From contig CP073261.1 of NCBI GenBank assembly GCA_019739335.1, forward strand, positions 2,408,001-2,472,000: a stretch of DNA of 64,000 nt. Reading direction: 5' to 3'. Position 1 is the first letter of the stretch; each line of letters starts with the position of its first letter. Below the pieces are notes generated by a model. It worked only from the letters and a program-made list of their open reading frames with translations, did no database searches and had not been told where the DNA came from. This document shows, one piece after another, positions 39,098-47,967 of this stretch. The stretch comes from Erythrobacter sp. (GTDB lineage Bacteria; Pseudomonadota; Alphaproteobacteria; Sphingomonadales; Sphingomonadaceae). Position numbers and translations under genes: made by a program.

Positions 39098-41157
39098 TCG
39101 CTTTCCGGCACCTTTCCGCGCAACTCCGCCAGCCACACATCGGCCACCGAATCGCTCGGCGCGCGCCAGTCTCCGCGCGGGGAGAGCGCGCCGCCCGCGC
39201 TCACCTTCGGCCCGTTGGGCAAGGCGCTGCGCTTGAACTGACTGGTCTGGAAGAACCGCAGGAGGAATTTCTCCAGCCAGCCGCGAATGGTCGCCAGATC
39301 GTAGGCGTTCTTCTTCGCGTGAGGGAATTCGTGCGGCCATTCCCCTTCCGCGGCGTCCTTCCACGCATGCCAGCACAGGAAGGCGACATGGCTGGGCGAA
39401 TGACCCCAGCGGATCACGTGGTGGAGGAAGAAATCGTTGAGTTCGTAAGGGCCGATGATGCTTTCGGTCGACTGTATCGCGCCGTCCTCGCCGGGAGGGA
39501 CCAGTTCCGGACTGATTTCGATCGACAGGACTTCTTCGAGCGCCGCGTCGACCTCGGCATCGAACTGCTCGCTGCGGATCGCCCAGCGGATCAGGTACTG
39601 GATCAGCGTCTTCGGCACGCCCGAATTGACCGCGTAATGGCTCATCTGGTCGCCCACGCCATAGGTGCACCAGCCCAACGCCAGTTCGGACAGGTCGCCG
39701 GTGCCGATCACGAAGCCGTGATGATGGTTGGCCAGCCGGAACAGGTAATCGGTGCGCAGTCCCGCCTGCACGTTCTCGAAAGTCACGTCGTGCACCGGCT
39801 CGCCGTCAGCGAAGGGGTGGTTCATGTCGGCGAGCATCTGCCGCGCGGCGGGGCGGATGTCGATTTCCTCCGCCGTGATCCCGAAGGCGCGCATCAGCTT
39901 CCACGCGTTTGATTTCGTCCCTTCCGAAGTAGCGAAACCGGGCATGGTATAGCCGTGGATTGTGCTGCGCGGCAGGCCCAGCGTGTCGCAGGCCTTGGCC
40001 GCCACGATCAGCGCATGGGTCGAATCGAGCCCGCCCGAAATGCCGATCACCAGCGCCTTCGATCGCGTCGCCATCATTCGGCGCATCAGCGCATCGACCT
40101 GGATGTTGAACGCCTCGTAAGCGTCCTGATCGAGCTTTTCGAGCCGGTTGGGGACGAAAGGGAAACGGCGGATGGCCCGCTTCAGCCCGATATCGCCTTC
40201 GGCACAAGCGTGTTCGAAGCCGATAGTGCGGAAGCTGTCCTCGGGTCGCCCGGCATCTTCGGCGGCATCGTTGAAAGTGCCCATCCGCATCCGGTCGTTG
40301 AGAATGCGCGCGGTATCGACATCGGCCAGGCACAGTTCGGGCTCCAGCTCGAACCGGACGCTTTCCACCAGCAGGTCACCCAGTTCGTAGATCATGCCCT
40401 GGCCGTCCCAGCTCAGATCGGTCGTGCTTTCGCCAAAGCCGCTGGCCGAATAGGCGTAAGCGCAGACATTGCGGCTGGAACTGGAGCGGCAGAGCATGTG
40501 CCGCTCGTCCGACTTGCCGATGGTGATGTTGCTGGCCGAAAGGTTGAGCAGGATCGTCGCGCCGGCCAGCGCTGCCATGGTGCCGGGCGGGGTGGGGCTC
40601 CAGAAATCCTCGCAGATCTCCACGCCGAAAGTGAAGCCGGGCAGATTGCTCGCGGCGAAGATCAGGTCCACACCGAACGGCACTTCTTCGCCGTTCACGC
40701 CGATCCACAGGTTCCGGCACTTGTTGCCGCGCGCGAACCAGCGCTTTTCGTAGAATTCGCGGTAATTGGGCAGGTAGCTCTTGGGAACAGCGCCAAGAAT
40801 TTCGCCCTGCGCGATTACCACCGCGCAGTTGTAGATCCGCCCGTTCCGCCGCAGCGGGGCGCCGATCACAAGCACGGGTGTCAGGTCCTCGCTGGCCGCG
40901 CGGACGTTCTCGATCCCGGCCTCCACCGCTTCGAGCAGCGCCGCCTGGATGTGCAGGTCATCGATCGCGTAGGACGATACGGTCAGTTCGGGATAGAGCA
41001 GCAGGTCGACGTGGCGCTCATGCGCGGCCTGCGCCTGATCGATGATCCCGGCCACATTGTAGGTGACGTCGGCCGTGCGGGTTTTGGGAGTGCTGGTGGC
41101 GACGCGCACGAAGCCGTGCATGTGCATGTCGAAGAAGGGGTGCGTCCGTTCGGTCAT
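39094..41157 (-). CDS. nadE: Glutamine-dependent NAD+ synthase
   Basis: Amidates nicotinic acid adenine dinucleotide to NAD+ using glutamine. The 687-residue two-domain form has an N-terminal nitrilase-type glutaminase with the triad Glu57 (LLYPELT), Lys126 (PKSYLPNYREFYE) and Cys182 (VEICEDFW), and a C-terminal synthetase with the PP-loop SGGLDST (374-380) and GTGDLSELALGWCTYGVGD. Length and order match bacterial long-form NadE. It appears monocistronic. Confidence 0.96.
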   Translation of the reverse strand: MTERTHPFFDMHMHGFVRVATSTPKTRTADVTYNVAGIIDQAQAAHERHVDLLLYPELTVSSYAIDDLHIQAALLEAVEAGIENVRAASEDLTPVLVIGAPLRRNGRIYNCAVVIAQGEILGAVPKSYLPNYREFYEKRWFARGNKCRNLWIGVNGEEVPFGVDLIFAASNLPGFTFGVEICEDFWSPTPPGTMAALAGATILLNLSASNITIGKSDERHMLCRSSSSRNVCAYAYSASGFGESTTDLSWDGQGMIYELGDLLVESVRFELEPELCLADVDTARILNDRMRMGTFNDAAEDAGRPEDSFRTIGFEHACAEGDIGLKRAIRRFPFVPNRLEKLDQDAYEAFNIQVDALMRRMMATRSKALVIGISGGLDSTHALIVAAKACDTLGLPRSTIHGYTMPGFATSEGTKSNAWKLMRAFGITAEEIDIRPAARQMLADMNHPFADGEPVHDVTFENVQAGLRTDYLFRLANHHHGFVIGTGDLSELALGWCTYGVGDQMSHYAVNSGVPKTLIQYLIRWAIRSEQFDAEVDAALEEVLSIEISPELVPPGEDGAIQSTESIIGPYELNDFFLHHVIRWGHSPSHVAFLCWHAWKDAAEGEWPHEFPHAKKNAYDLATIRGWLEKFLLRFFQTSQFKRSALPNGPKVSAGGALSPRGDWRAPSDSVADVWLAELRGKVPESD

Positions 41158-41212
41158 GTTCCGGCATTAGCGCAGAATTGCGACCTGTGCGTAAAAAGCG
41201 AAGCAATCTATG

Positions 41213-41252
41213 CGAAAAACGCCACTGCTCGGAGGGGAAGAGAGCAGTGGCG
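41213..41252 (-). terminator. Intrinsic terminator after the glycine-zipper gene
   Basis: On the minus strand an 11-bp stem CGCCACTGCTC / GAGCAGTGGCG with an 11-base loop is followed by GTTTTTCGC. It lies between the stop of the 41278-41736 gene and the nadE start. Confidence 0.85.
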
Positions 41253-41277
41253 CTATTTCGTCATTTAGGAAGAGCGC

Positions 41278-41736
41278 TTAGCGACAGCGCGCTTCACCCC
41301 GGTCGATCTCGCGGCCCAGCAGGCCACCGAGCGCGGCACCGAGGATCGTGCCGACGGTGCGATCGCGTCCGCCGTCGATCTCGCGGCCGAGCAGGGCTCC
41401 GCCGGCAGCGCCGATGATCAGGCCGGTGGTGCCATTGTCACGCTGGCAGTAATAGCGGCCATCGTTGCCGCGCCAAACGCGGTCACCACGGTTGATGCGA
41501 CGCGGTTCGCGGTAGCGGCCGTAGTCGTCATAGCGGTCATTGCGGGCATGGCGCCGATCGCGGCGATCGCGACGTTGGTCGCGGCGGTCGTACCGATCAT
41601 ACCGGTCGTAACCGCGATCATTGTCGCGATAGCCGTGCGCGGGTGCCCAGGAAGGGGGGCCGCCCTGCGCCATCGCGGGCGCGGCGGGGAGGGCCAGCGA
41701 GGTGGCCGCGGCTAATGCAAGCAGGGTCTTGTTCAT
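41278..41736 (-). CDS. Exported glycine-zipper 2TM protein with Arg/Asp/Tyr-rich linker
   Basis: A 152-residue envelope protein. It has a signal peptide (about 1-23, APAMAQ), a strongly charged low-complexity region of repeated RYDRYDRRDQRR-type residues (about 40-80), a small conserved patch RVWRGNDGRYYCQRDNGTTG, and two glycine-zipper segments (GLIIGAAGGALLGREIDGG and TVGTILGAALGGLLGREIDRG). Glycine-zipper 2TM proteins (SlyB/rickettsial 17-kDa antigen type) sit in the outer membrane or periplasm. The upstream 130 bases contain two TTCAGG motifs and related repeats that may be regulatory. A terminator follows. Confidence 0.85.
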   Translation of the reverse strand: MNKTLLALAAATSLALPAAPAMAQGGPPSWAPAHGYRDNDRGYDRYDRYDRRDQRRDRRDRRHARNDRYDDYGRYREPRRINRGDRVWRGNDGRYYCQRDNGTTGLIIGAAGGALLGREIDGGRDRTVGTILGAALGGLLGREIDRGEARCR

Positions 41737-41865
41737 GGCGTTTCTACCTTTCCGATTCGGGCATTTGTCTGGTTGCCGTCATTGGTTATCGTTCAGGTAA
41801 TCCCAACCGGAGATGAACGCTTCGTTGGGAATCCCATTCAGGGACGAACCGTTCACCTGTTGCGG

Positions 41866-42459
41866 TCAGCCGTGCTTGCGGGTGATGAGCGAGATCCAGT
41901 CACGTACCGTGCCGTCTGCGCCTTCGCCGGTCCATGTCTTGTCCTTTTCGATCAGGAAGCCTGAGTCGCGATATGCAGCGGCTATCCAGTCGGGATCGGG
42001 GAAATTGTGCAAGCGACCCAGCAGATCGCGCCCTTCGCCGTCACCGAGCTTGAAGCTGGCGTAGTGCCAGCTGTTGGGGCGCAAGGCGCGCTGGATCGCT
42101 GCGAGCACGTCTGGCAGGTCCGCCCTGGGAACGTGCAGCAGGCAAGCGTGCGCCCAGACCGCGTCGTATCGCTCGATCGCCACCAGTTCGTCGAACCGCA
42201 TCTGTCGCGCGCCAACGGCGAAGCGCTCATTCGCCTTGCGCACCATTGCCGCAACGCCGTCTGTCGCATAAACGCGGAAGCCGCGCTCCACCATCCGCGC
42301 CGCATCCCGCCCGCCGCCGCAACCGAGTTCGAGAATTTCTGCGCCCGGCTCCAGCAGGTCGAGGAACGCGTCGAGATGGCGGCTGGGCGCCTGCCCGAAG
42401 CTCAGCGTGTAGCGCGGTGCGGCTTTCTCGTAGTAGGCGAGGGTGGCCGGATCACTCAC
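41866..42459 (-). CDS. Class I SAM-dependent methyltransferase
   Basis: A 197-residue methyltransferase with the SAM motif [15 protein letters not shown], the acidic loop VYATDG and [15 protein letters not shown]. It resembles the TehB/UbiE-like small-molecule group; the substrate is not evident. Its start overlaps the rlmN stop by eight bases, so it is probably co-translated with rlmN, although a link to tRNA or rRNA modification is not shown. Confidence 0.85.
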   Translation of the reverse strand: MSDPATLAYYEKAAPRYTLSFGQAPSRHLDAFLDLLEPGAEILELGCGGGRDAARMVERGFRVYATDGVAAMVRKANERFAVGARQMRFDELVAIERYDAVWAHACLLHVPRADLPDVLAAIQRALRPNSWHYASFKLGDGEGRDLLGRLHNFPDPDWIAAAYRDSGFLIEKDKTWTGEGADGTVRDWISLITRKHG

Positions 42460-43780
42460 CGGTGGCGAGCGCCAGTGCCTCGCGATCGACCTGCGCGCGG
42501 CTCTTCTTCTCGGCGGCGGTTTTCAGCTGGCCGCAGGCGGCATCGATATCGCGCCCGCGCGGAGTGCGGACAGGGGCGGAAATGCCGCCTTCGAAAACGA
42601 TTTCGGAAAACCGCCTGATCCGCGCAGGAGTGGAGCACTCGTATGGCGTGCCCGGCCACGGATTGAACGGGATCAGGTTGACCTTCGCGGGTAGCTTGTA
42701 GGCCTTCAGCAGCCGCACCAGCTCGCGCGCATCGGCATCGCTGTCGTTCTTGTCCTTCAGCATCACGTATTCAAAGGTAATCCGCCGCGCATTGCTGGCA
42801 CCGGGATAGTCGGCGCAGGCCTGAAGCAGTTCCTCGATCCCGTACTTGCGGTTGATCGGCACGATCTCGTCGCGAATGTCCTTGGTGACGGCGTGGAGCG
42901 AGACGGCGAGGTTTACTCCGATTTCCGTGCCGCAACGGCCCATCATCGGTACCACGCCGCTGGTGGAAAGCGTGATGCGGCGGCGCGACAGGGCCAGCCC
43001 GTCACCATCCATCACCAGCTTGAGCGCGCCTTTGACGTTGTCGAAATTGTAGAGCGGTTCGCCCATGCCCATCATCACGATGTTGGTGAGGAGGCGGCCA
43101 TCGGCGGTGTAGTCGCTGCCATCGTCGTCATCCCACGCATCGTGATCCCCCGCGTAGGCGGGGGTCTCAGGAGATTCAGCACCAGTTGACCTGAGGTCCC
43201 CGCCTGCGCGGGGACTCGGATGACTGGAGTTGCCCGCCTTGGGCCACTCGCCCAGTGCATCGCGCGCCAGCATAACCTGGCCGACGATCTCGCCCGGCGT
43301 CAGGTTGCGCACCAGTCGCATCGTTCCGGTGTGGCAGAAGGTGCAGTTGAGCGTGCATCCCACCTGGCTGGACACGCACAGCGTGCCCCGGTCCGCATCG
43401 GGAATGAACACCATTTCGAAATCGTGCCCATCGGCGGTGCGCAGCAGCCACTTGCGCGTCCCGTCGGTGCTGTGCTGCGCCTGGACAACTTCGGGCCGCC
43501 CGATCACGAACCGCTCGGCCAACCATGGCCGCATGGTCTTGGCGATGTCGGTCATGCCGTCGAATTCGGTGACGCCGCGATGATAGAGCCAATGGAACAC
43601 CTGCCGTGCGCGCAGCTTGGCCTGCTTCGCGTCGAGCCCGGCTTCGGCGAAGAGGTCGGCGATCTGCTGGCGGGGCAGGCCGATCAGGTCCACGCGGCCA
43701 TCGGCGCGCGGCGTGATGTCACGCGCGACGGGAACCGGGTCCACTTGCCCCGGAATGCTCATGAGTGTCGTATCGGTCAT
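42452..43780 (-). CDS. rlmN: 23S rRNA/tRNA adenine-C2 methyltransferase with a repeat insertion
   Basis: Radical-SAM enzyme methylating A2503 of 23S rRNA and A37 of some tRNAs. The 442-residue product has the cluster motif GCTLNCTFC (Cys142, Cys146, Cys149), the two catalytic cysteines Cys135 (LCVSSQVG) and Cys382 (YECSTP), and [17 protein letters not shown]. About residues 188-211 are encoded by a palindromic repeat and lengthen the acidic loop between [11 protein letters not shown] and DGRLLTNIV. The ATG at 43780 is chosen by homology of the N-terminus; a frame extending to 44038 crosses the divergent promoter region. Confidence 0.94.
   Translation of the reverse strand: MTDTTLMSIPGQVDPVPVARDITPRADGRVDLIGLPRQQIADLFAEAGLDAKQAKLRARQVFHWLYHRGVTEFDGMTDIAKTMRPWLAERFVIGRPEVVQAQHSTDGTRKWLLRTADGHDFEMVFIPDADRGTLCVSSQVGCTLNCTFCHTGTMRLVRNLTPGEIVGQVMLARDALGEWPKAGNSSHPSPRAGGDLRSTGAESPETPAYAGDHDAWDDDDGSDYTADGRLLTNIVMMGMGEPLYNFDNVKGALKLVMDGDGLALSRRRITLSTSGVVPMMGRCGTEIGVNLAVSLHAVTKDIRDEIVPINRKYGIEELLQACADYPGASNARRITFEYVMLKDKNDSDADARELVRLLKAYKLPAKVNLIPFNPWPGTPYECSTPARIRRFSEIVFEGGISAPVRTPRGRDIDAACGQLKTAAEKKSRAQVDREALALATGE
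43147..43215. repeat. Palindromic repeat element in frame inside rlmN
   Basis: A 69-base (23-codon) nested inverted repeat. Hairpins CCCCCGC-GTAG-GCGGGGG (43147-43164) and GTCCCCGC-CTGC-GCGGGGAC (43196-43215) flank inner arms CTCAGG (43166-43171) and CCTGAG (43190-43195). It has the same two-hairpin design as the btuF/uvrA element but a different sequence. On the coding strand it reads [12 protein letters not shown] ... ETPAYAG. Confidence 0.88.
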
Positions 43781-44007
43781 GGGAGCCGCGCATATAAGCG
43801 AGAGCGGCCACTTTGCAAAGGCAGTGGCGGTTGAACAGATTATGGACTGGCGAGCGCGCGCGAACAGCTCCTCAGTCGCTTTCGTTCCTCCGGCTTGCCG
43901 TAATCGGAGCACCCCCTGTCGCATCATTATGTTGCTGATACGCAACACCTTTCGCGTTGTATGAGGTTCATGAAACAGAGCTTCTCCTGCCGCATTCTGC
44001 TGTTCCA

Positions 44008-44030
44008 CGTCCGGACGATTTGGCCGGACG
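44008..44030 (+). promoter_or_regulatory. 5'-UTR hairpin before the beta-barrel protein gene
   Basis: CGTCCGG / CCGGACG forms a 7-bp stem with a 9-base loop, ending about ten bases before the GGAG ribosome site (44041-44044). It may stabilise the message or bind a regulator. The rest of 43781-44049 is a divergent promoter region without a gene. Confidence 0.4.
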
Positions 44031-44049
44031 GCAAACACATGGAGTATTT

Positions 44050-44718
44050 ATGAAAAAGGGTTTCGCACTCATCCTCGCGTCGGGTATTGCAGCTTCGCTG
44101 GCGGTTCCCGCTGCGGCACAGGACAATTCGCCTTTTACCGGCCTTCGCGTCGAAGGCGTGGGCGGTTTCGACATTTCGCAGGCCGGCAGCAGCATTGATA
44201 ACGACATGAACGAAAACGATGACCAGAGCGCCGAAGGCTTCGTCTACGGCGTGGGCGTCGGCTATGACATGGCCGTCGGCGGCGTCGTCCTCGGGCTCGA
44301 AGCTGAACTGACCGATTCGACTGCCGATGCCGAATTCAACGAAGACGGCGATTTCGGCAACTTCGGCCTCGGCCGCGTTGGCGCAGGTCGGGACATCTAC
44401 GTGGGCGCCCGGGCGGGCATCCTCGCGACTCCGAGCACGCTGGCCTACGTCAAGGGTGGCTATACCAACGCCCGGTTCGACACCCTTGCCAGAGATGGAG
44501 AGACCGAACTCAGCCGCAACGTCGACACCGACGGCTTCCGCATCGGTGCCGGTGTCGAGCAGGCAGTCAGCGAAAATGCCTTCGTGAAGGTGGAGTATCG
44601 CTATTCCAATTACTCGGATGCCGAAGTCAATTACGAGGATAGCTCCGATCCGCTGCGCGAATTCGATATCGACGTTGATCGTCATCAGGTGATGGCGGGC
44701 GTTGGCCTGCGCTTCTGA
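44050..44718 (+). CDS. Outer-membrane beta-barrel protein
   Basis: A 222-residue small OmpA/Opa-like barrel. The signal peptide ends at PAAAQ (about 1-24); amphipathic strands follow, such as LRVEGVGGFDIS, GFVYGVGVGYDMAVGG, VYVGARAGILA-type strands and VKVEYRYSNYSD, and it ends with phenylalanine (VGLRF), the usual Bam signal. GGAG at 44041-44044 stands five bases before the ATG, supporting this start over a frame beginning at 43957. The N-terminal external loops are Asp/Glu-rich. Function (porin or adhesin) cannot be told. Confidence 0.88.
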   Translation: MKKGFALILASGIAASLAVPAAAQDNSPFTGLRVEGVGGFDISQAGSSIDNDMNENDDQSAEGFVYGVGVGYDMAVGGVVLGLEAELTDSTADAEFNEDGDFGNFGLGRVGAGRDIYVGARAGILATPSTLAYVKGGYTNARFDTLARDGETELSRNVDTDGFRIGAGVEQAVSENAFVKVEYRYSNYSDAEVNYEDSSDPLREFDIDVDRHQVMAGVGLRF

Positions 44719-44737
44719 TTTCGGTCAGATCGTCGAG

Positions 44738-44772
44738 AAAGGGCCGGGGGAGCAATCCTCCGGCCCTTTTTG
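44738..44772 (+). terminator. Intrinsic terminator after the beta-barrel gene
   Basis: A 14-bp stem AAAGGGCCGGGGGA / TCCTCCGGCCCTTT with a GCAA loop, followed by TT. It may also serve the convergent IalB-like gene in reverse. Confidence 0.9.
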
Positions 44773-44793
44773 TGCGCCCAATAATAAGGCGGT

Positions 44794-45288
44794 TCAGGAG
44801 CGCCGCGCACAACCCACTGCAGCCGCATCGATGGCTGTGGCCGCGCCATCGAGACTGTAGCGATCGGTAAAGCGATTACCGCGCCTGTCGGAGGCGCTCA
44901 CGCTCATGCGGCTGGCCGAGCGCATCGCGGCGACGATAGCGGCATCGGCGCGGGCATCGGTGGCCCAGGCATCGCCGTCACCAGCGGTAAGAGTAAACCG
45001 TTCCCCGCCAATGGCGAGCTGGACCCGGGGGCTGTCGGCCAATTCCCGGCTGAGACGGAAGTGCACTTGTGCGCGAATGCTTCGAGACGGCCAATTGCCG
45101 ACGCTGGCGAAGGGCTGGAAGTCCCGCCGCGCACTGCTGCTCTCCGCTTCTGCAATGGCATAGCAGCGCGGCACTTCCGGATCGCGGAAAGCACCCCAAT
45201 CGCCGAACACGCCCAGACTGTCGCGCGCCCAGAGCGGAGCGGAGGACAGGAGCAGCAGGAGGGGAAGCAGGCGCAGCACGGGCACCAC
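44794..45288 (-). CDS. IalB-like exported protein
   Basis: A 164-residue periplasmic protein resembling the invasion-associated locus B family of alphaproteobacteria. The signal peptide (1-21, ending PLWA) is followed by SLGVFGDWGAFRDPEVPRCY, a conserved-looking central part (HFRLSRELADSPRVQLAIGG) and paired cysteines (RCYA and GCARRS) likely forming a disulfide. IalB in Bartonella affects erythrocyte invasion, but in free-living relatives the role is unknown. It is convergent with the beta-barrel gene. Confidence 0.8.
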   Translation of the reverse strand: MVPVLRLLPLLLLLSSAPLWARDSLGVFGDWGAFRDPEVPRCYAIAEAESSSARRDFQPFASVGNWPSRSIRAQVHFRLSRELADSPRVQLAIGGERFTLTAGDGDAWATDARADAAIVAAMRSASRMSVSASDRRGNRFTDRYSLDGAATAIDAAAVGCARRS

Positions 45289-45461
45289 TTATAGGGGACG
45301 CGGAGGACTGGGCGGAACCCCGAAAATCGACAGCGGCATTGTCCGGTTTTTCTGGCGCATTTTGCGCATTTATCCTACACCCTTCTGGACGGAGGGGGTT
45401 CTCCTGAAAACCCGACAACAGAAAGGCGCCACCCGGCAAAGTGCGGTTGGCGGTGAGAGAA

Positions 45462-46100
45462 ATGAGCCTGCTTGCCGATCACAACCTGCCCTTCGCGATT
45501 GCCGCGGGGGCCATGCTGTTGCTCGGCCTTTTGCAGGTGATCGGGCTGGGGGATTTCGATTTCCTCGCCGATGCGGATGTCGATGCGGACGGCATGGCCG
45601 ACCCCACCTCCGCAGGACTGGGCGGGGCGCTGGCGACATTGCTCGGACTTGGCAGGGTGCCGTTTTTCGTCTGGCTGATGGTTTTCCTGCTGCTGTTCGC
45701 GGTGATCGGGCTGGGCGTGCAGGGCTTTGCTGAAGAACTGACCGGCGCGCCGCTCTACGCCTGGCTTGCCGCAGTGATCGCAGGCGGCGCGAGCCTGCCA
45801 TTCACCTCCGCCCTGGTGCGCCCGCTGGGGCGGATCATGCCACAGGACGAGACGAGTGCCGTGGGGCTCGACAGCCTGGTCGGGCGGCGCGCGCAGATTA
45901 CTGAGGGTAAGTCGGCGCGCAATTCGCCTGCCCGCGCGCGCGTCCACGATCGCCACGGCCTGGCGCACTATGTCATGGTGGAGCCGCACGAAGATGCCAG
46001 CGTGATCCCGGCGGGCGACGATGTGCTGCTGGTGCGACGCGAGGGGGAAAAGTTTTTCGGGGTACCTTTGGCGGAACGTAGTTTGGCCCCGCTCAACTGA
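45462..46100 (+). CDS. YqiJ-like membrane protein with OB-fold
   Basis: A 212-residue inner-membrane protein with three hydrophobic segments (about 13-34, 60-85 and 98-120) and a C-terminal OB-fold-like part (about 140-205: LVGRRAQITEGKSARNSPAR, HYVMVEPHED, VLLVRREGEKFFGVPL). This is the YqiJ/NfeD-related layout. It precedes the flotillin gene by 38 bases, the arrangement known for E. coli yqiJ-yqiK, suggesting a membrane-microdomain pair. The ATG at 45462 is chosen over a GTG at 45441. Confidence 0.82.
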   Translation: MSLLADHNLPFAIAAGAMLLLGLLQVIGLGDFDFLADADVDADGMADPTSAGLGGALATLLGLGRVPFFVWLMVFLLLFAVIGLGVQGFAEELTGAPLYAWLAAVIAGGASLPFTSALVRPLGRIMPQDETSAVGLDSLVGRRAQITEGKSARNSPARARVHDRHGLAHYVMVEPHEDASVIPAGDDVLLVRREGEKFFGVPLAERSLAPLN

Positions 46101-46138
46101 GCAAGGTCAGTATAAAAGTTTGAAAGCGAGGAGACGAC

Positions 46139-47896
46139 ATGGAATTTCTGTTCGACGCCGGAATGATCGGCATTGTCCTGTTGGTAGTCGCGGTCCTCGC
46201 GATCCTCATGTTCCTCGCCAAGCTATACCGGCGGGCCTCGAAGGAAACGGCCTTCGTGCGCACCGGCGTGGGCGGCGAAAAGGTCGTGATGAACGGTGGC
46301 GCACTGGTGCTGCCGGTGTTCCACGAAACCATGCCCGTCAACATGAACACACTGGTGCTGCCGGTGATCCGCCGCGACAGCGAGGCACTGATCACGCTCG
46401 ATCGCCTGCGGATCGACGTGAAGGCCGAATTCTACGTCCGTGTGCGTCCCGATGCGAGCGCGATTGCGATGGCGGCGCAGACGCTGGGCCAGCGCACCAT
46501 GCAGCCCGAAATGCTCAAGGATCTGGTCGAAGGCAAGTTCGTCGATGCGCTGCGCTCGGTCGCGGCGGGGATGACGATGAACGAGCTGCACGAACAGCGC
46601 GCCGACTTCGTGCAGAAGGTGCAGCAGGTCTCCTCGAACGATCTCGCCATGAACGGGCTGGAGCTGGAATCGGTCTCGCTCACCGGGCTCGACCAGACCT
46701 CCATCGAGCACTTCAACGCCAACAACGCCTTCGACGCCGAGGGCCTGACGAAGCTGACCGAGCAGATCGAAGCGCGCAAGAAGCTGCGCAATGACATCGA
46801 GCAGGACACCCGCGTGCAGATGGAAACCAAGAACCTGGAGGCGGACCAGAAGAGCTTCCAGATCAAGCGCGATCAGGAATATGCGCGGCTGGAGCAGGAG
46901 CGCGAGGTGGAAATCCGCCGCGCTTCGCAGATGTCTGAAATCGCCAGCCAGCAGGCCGAGCGCCAGCGCGAAGCCGACGCGGCGCGGATCGAAGCCAAGA
47001 AGCAGGTCGACGCGCAGCAGATCGAGGCCGACCGCTTGGTGGAGGAAGCCCGCATCGATCAGGTTCGCGCGCTCGAGATCGCCCGGCAGGAACAGCAGAT
47101 CGCGGTGCAGAACAAGAGCCGCGAGGAAAGCCAGGCGCGGGCCGAAGCCGACGAAGCGCGCGCATTGGCTGTGCAGGCAGAGGAGCAGGTCGCCACAGCG
47201 CGTGAAAGCGAGATCGCCGAGCGGCAGAAGAAGATCGAGCTGATCGAAGCCGCCAAGATCGCCGAGCGCGATGCGATCAAGATCAAGGTAGAAGCCGAGG
47301 CAGAAAAGGACGCTGCCACCAACCGCGCCGCCGCTGTCAAGTTCGAAGCCCAGGGTGAGGCCGATGCCGAGAAGCTGCGCGCCGATGCTGCGCGCGTGCG
47401 CTTCGAAGTCGAGGCGGCGGGCCAGCGGGCCATCAACGAGGCAGCGAACATCCTCTCGATGGAGCAGATCAGCCTGCAGACCAAGCTGGCGCTGCTGAAA
47501 GTACTGCCGGAAGTGATCCGCGAAAGCGCGAAGCCGATGGAAGCCATCGATTCGATCAAGATCGTGCAGGTCGATGGTCTGACCCAGCGCACCGGCCCTG
47601 CCGGTTCTGGCAACGGCAGCGGTGCGGGCGGCGGATCGGGCAATCTGGCCAACGACGCGGTAGCGGCAGCGCTGGCTTATCGCGCGCAGGCGCCGGTGCT
47701 GGACGGACTGATGAAGGAACTTGGGCTGGACGGAAGCTCGCTCGGCAAGCTGGTGGAAGGCGCGGCGCTGAGCCATTCGGCAGTCATGCCATCGCTGGCG
47801 GACGTCGAGGATACGCCGAGCCTGTTCTCGCCGGAAAAGCCACGCGGCCGGGCGAAGAAGGCTGACGACGCAGACCAAACGGAGGTCGCCGAATAG
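46139..47896 (+). CDS. Flotillin-family protein (YqiK-like)
   Basis: A 585-residue membrane scaffold protein. It has an N-terminal transmembrane segment (about 7-28), a SPFH/band-7 domain (about 35-200: RTGVGGEKVVMNGGALVLPV, LDRLRIDVKAEFYVRV), a long Glu/Ala/Gln-rich coiled coil (about 205-430) with many AEA repeats, and a C-terminal region with a Gly/Ser-rich linker (about 487-505). Flotillins organise membrane microdomains and influence fluidity. GAGGAG lies before the ATG. It is paired with the YqiJ-like gene and ends at a strong terminator. Confidence 0.92.
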   Translation: MEFLFDAGMIGIVLLVVAVLAILMFLAKLYRRASKETAFVRTGVGGEKVVMNGGALVLPVFHETMPVNMNTLVLPVIRRDSEALITLDRLRIDVKAEFYVRVRPDASAIAMAAQTLGQRTMQPEMLKDLVEGKFVDALRSVAAGMTMNELHEQRADFVQKVQQVSSNDLAMNGLELESVSLTGLDQTSIEHFNANNAFDAEGLTKLTEQIEARKKLRNDIEQDTRVQMETKNLEADQKSFQIKRDQEYARLEQEREVEIRRASQMSEIASQQAERQREADAARIEAKKQVDAQQIEADRLVEEARIDQVRALEIARQEQQIAVQNKSREESQARAEADEARALAVQAEEQVATARESEIAERQKKIELIEAAKIAERDAIKIKVEAEAEKDAATNRAAAVKFEAQGEADAEKLRADAARVRFEVEAAGQRAINEAANILSMEQISLQTKLALLKVLPEVIRESAKPMEAIDSIKIVQVDGLTQRTGPAGSGNGSGAGGGSGNLANDAVAAALAYRAQAPVLDGLMKELGLDGSSLGKLVEGAALSHSAVMPSLADVEDTPSLFSPEKPRGRAKKADDADQTEVAE

Positions 47897-47919
47897 ACCT
47901 GACGATAGAATCCAAGAAT

Positions 47920-47953
47920 GGGGGCGCTGGATCGTGCCAGCGCTCCCTTTTTT
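47920..47953 (+). terminator. Intrinsic terminator after the flotillin gene
   Basis: An 11-bp stem GGGGGCGCTGG / CCAGCGCTCCC with a 6-base loop followed by six T residues, 23 bases after the flotillin stop. Confidence 0.92.
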
Positions 47954-47967
47954 GTATGCTTGGTGCT

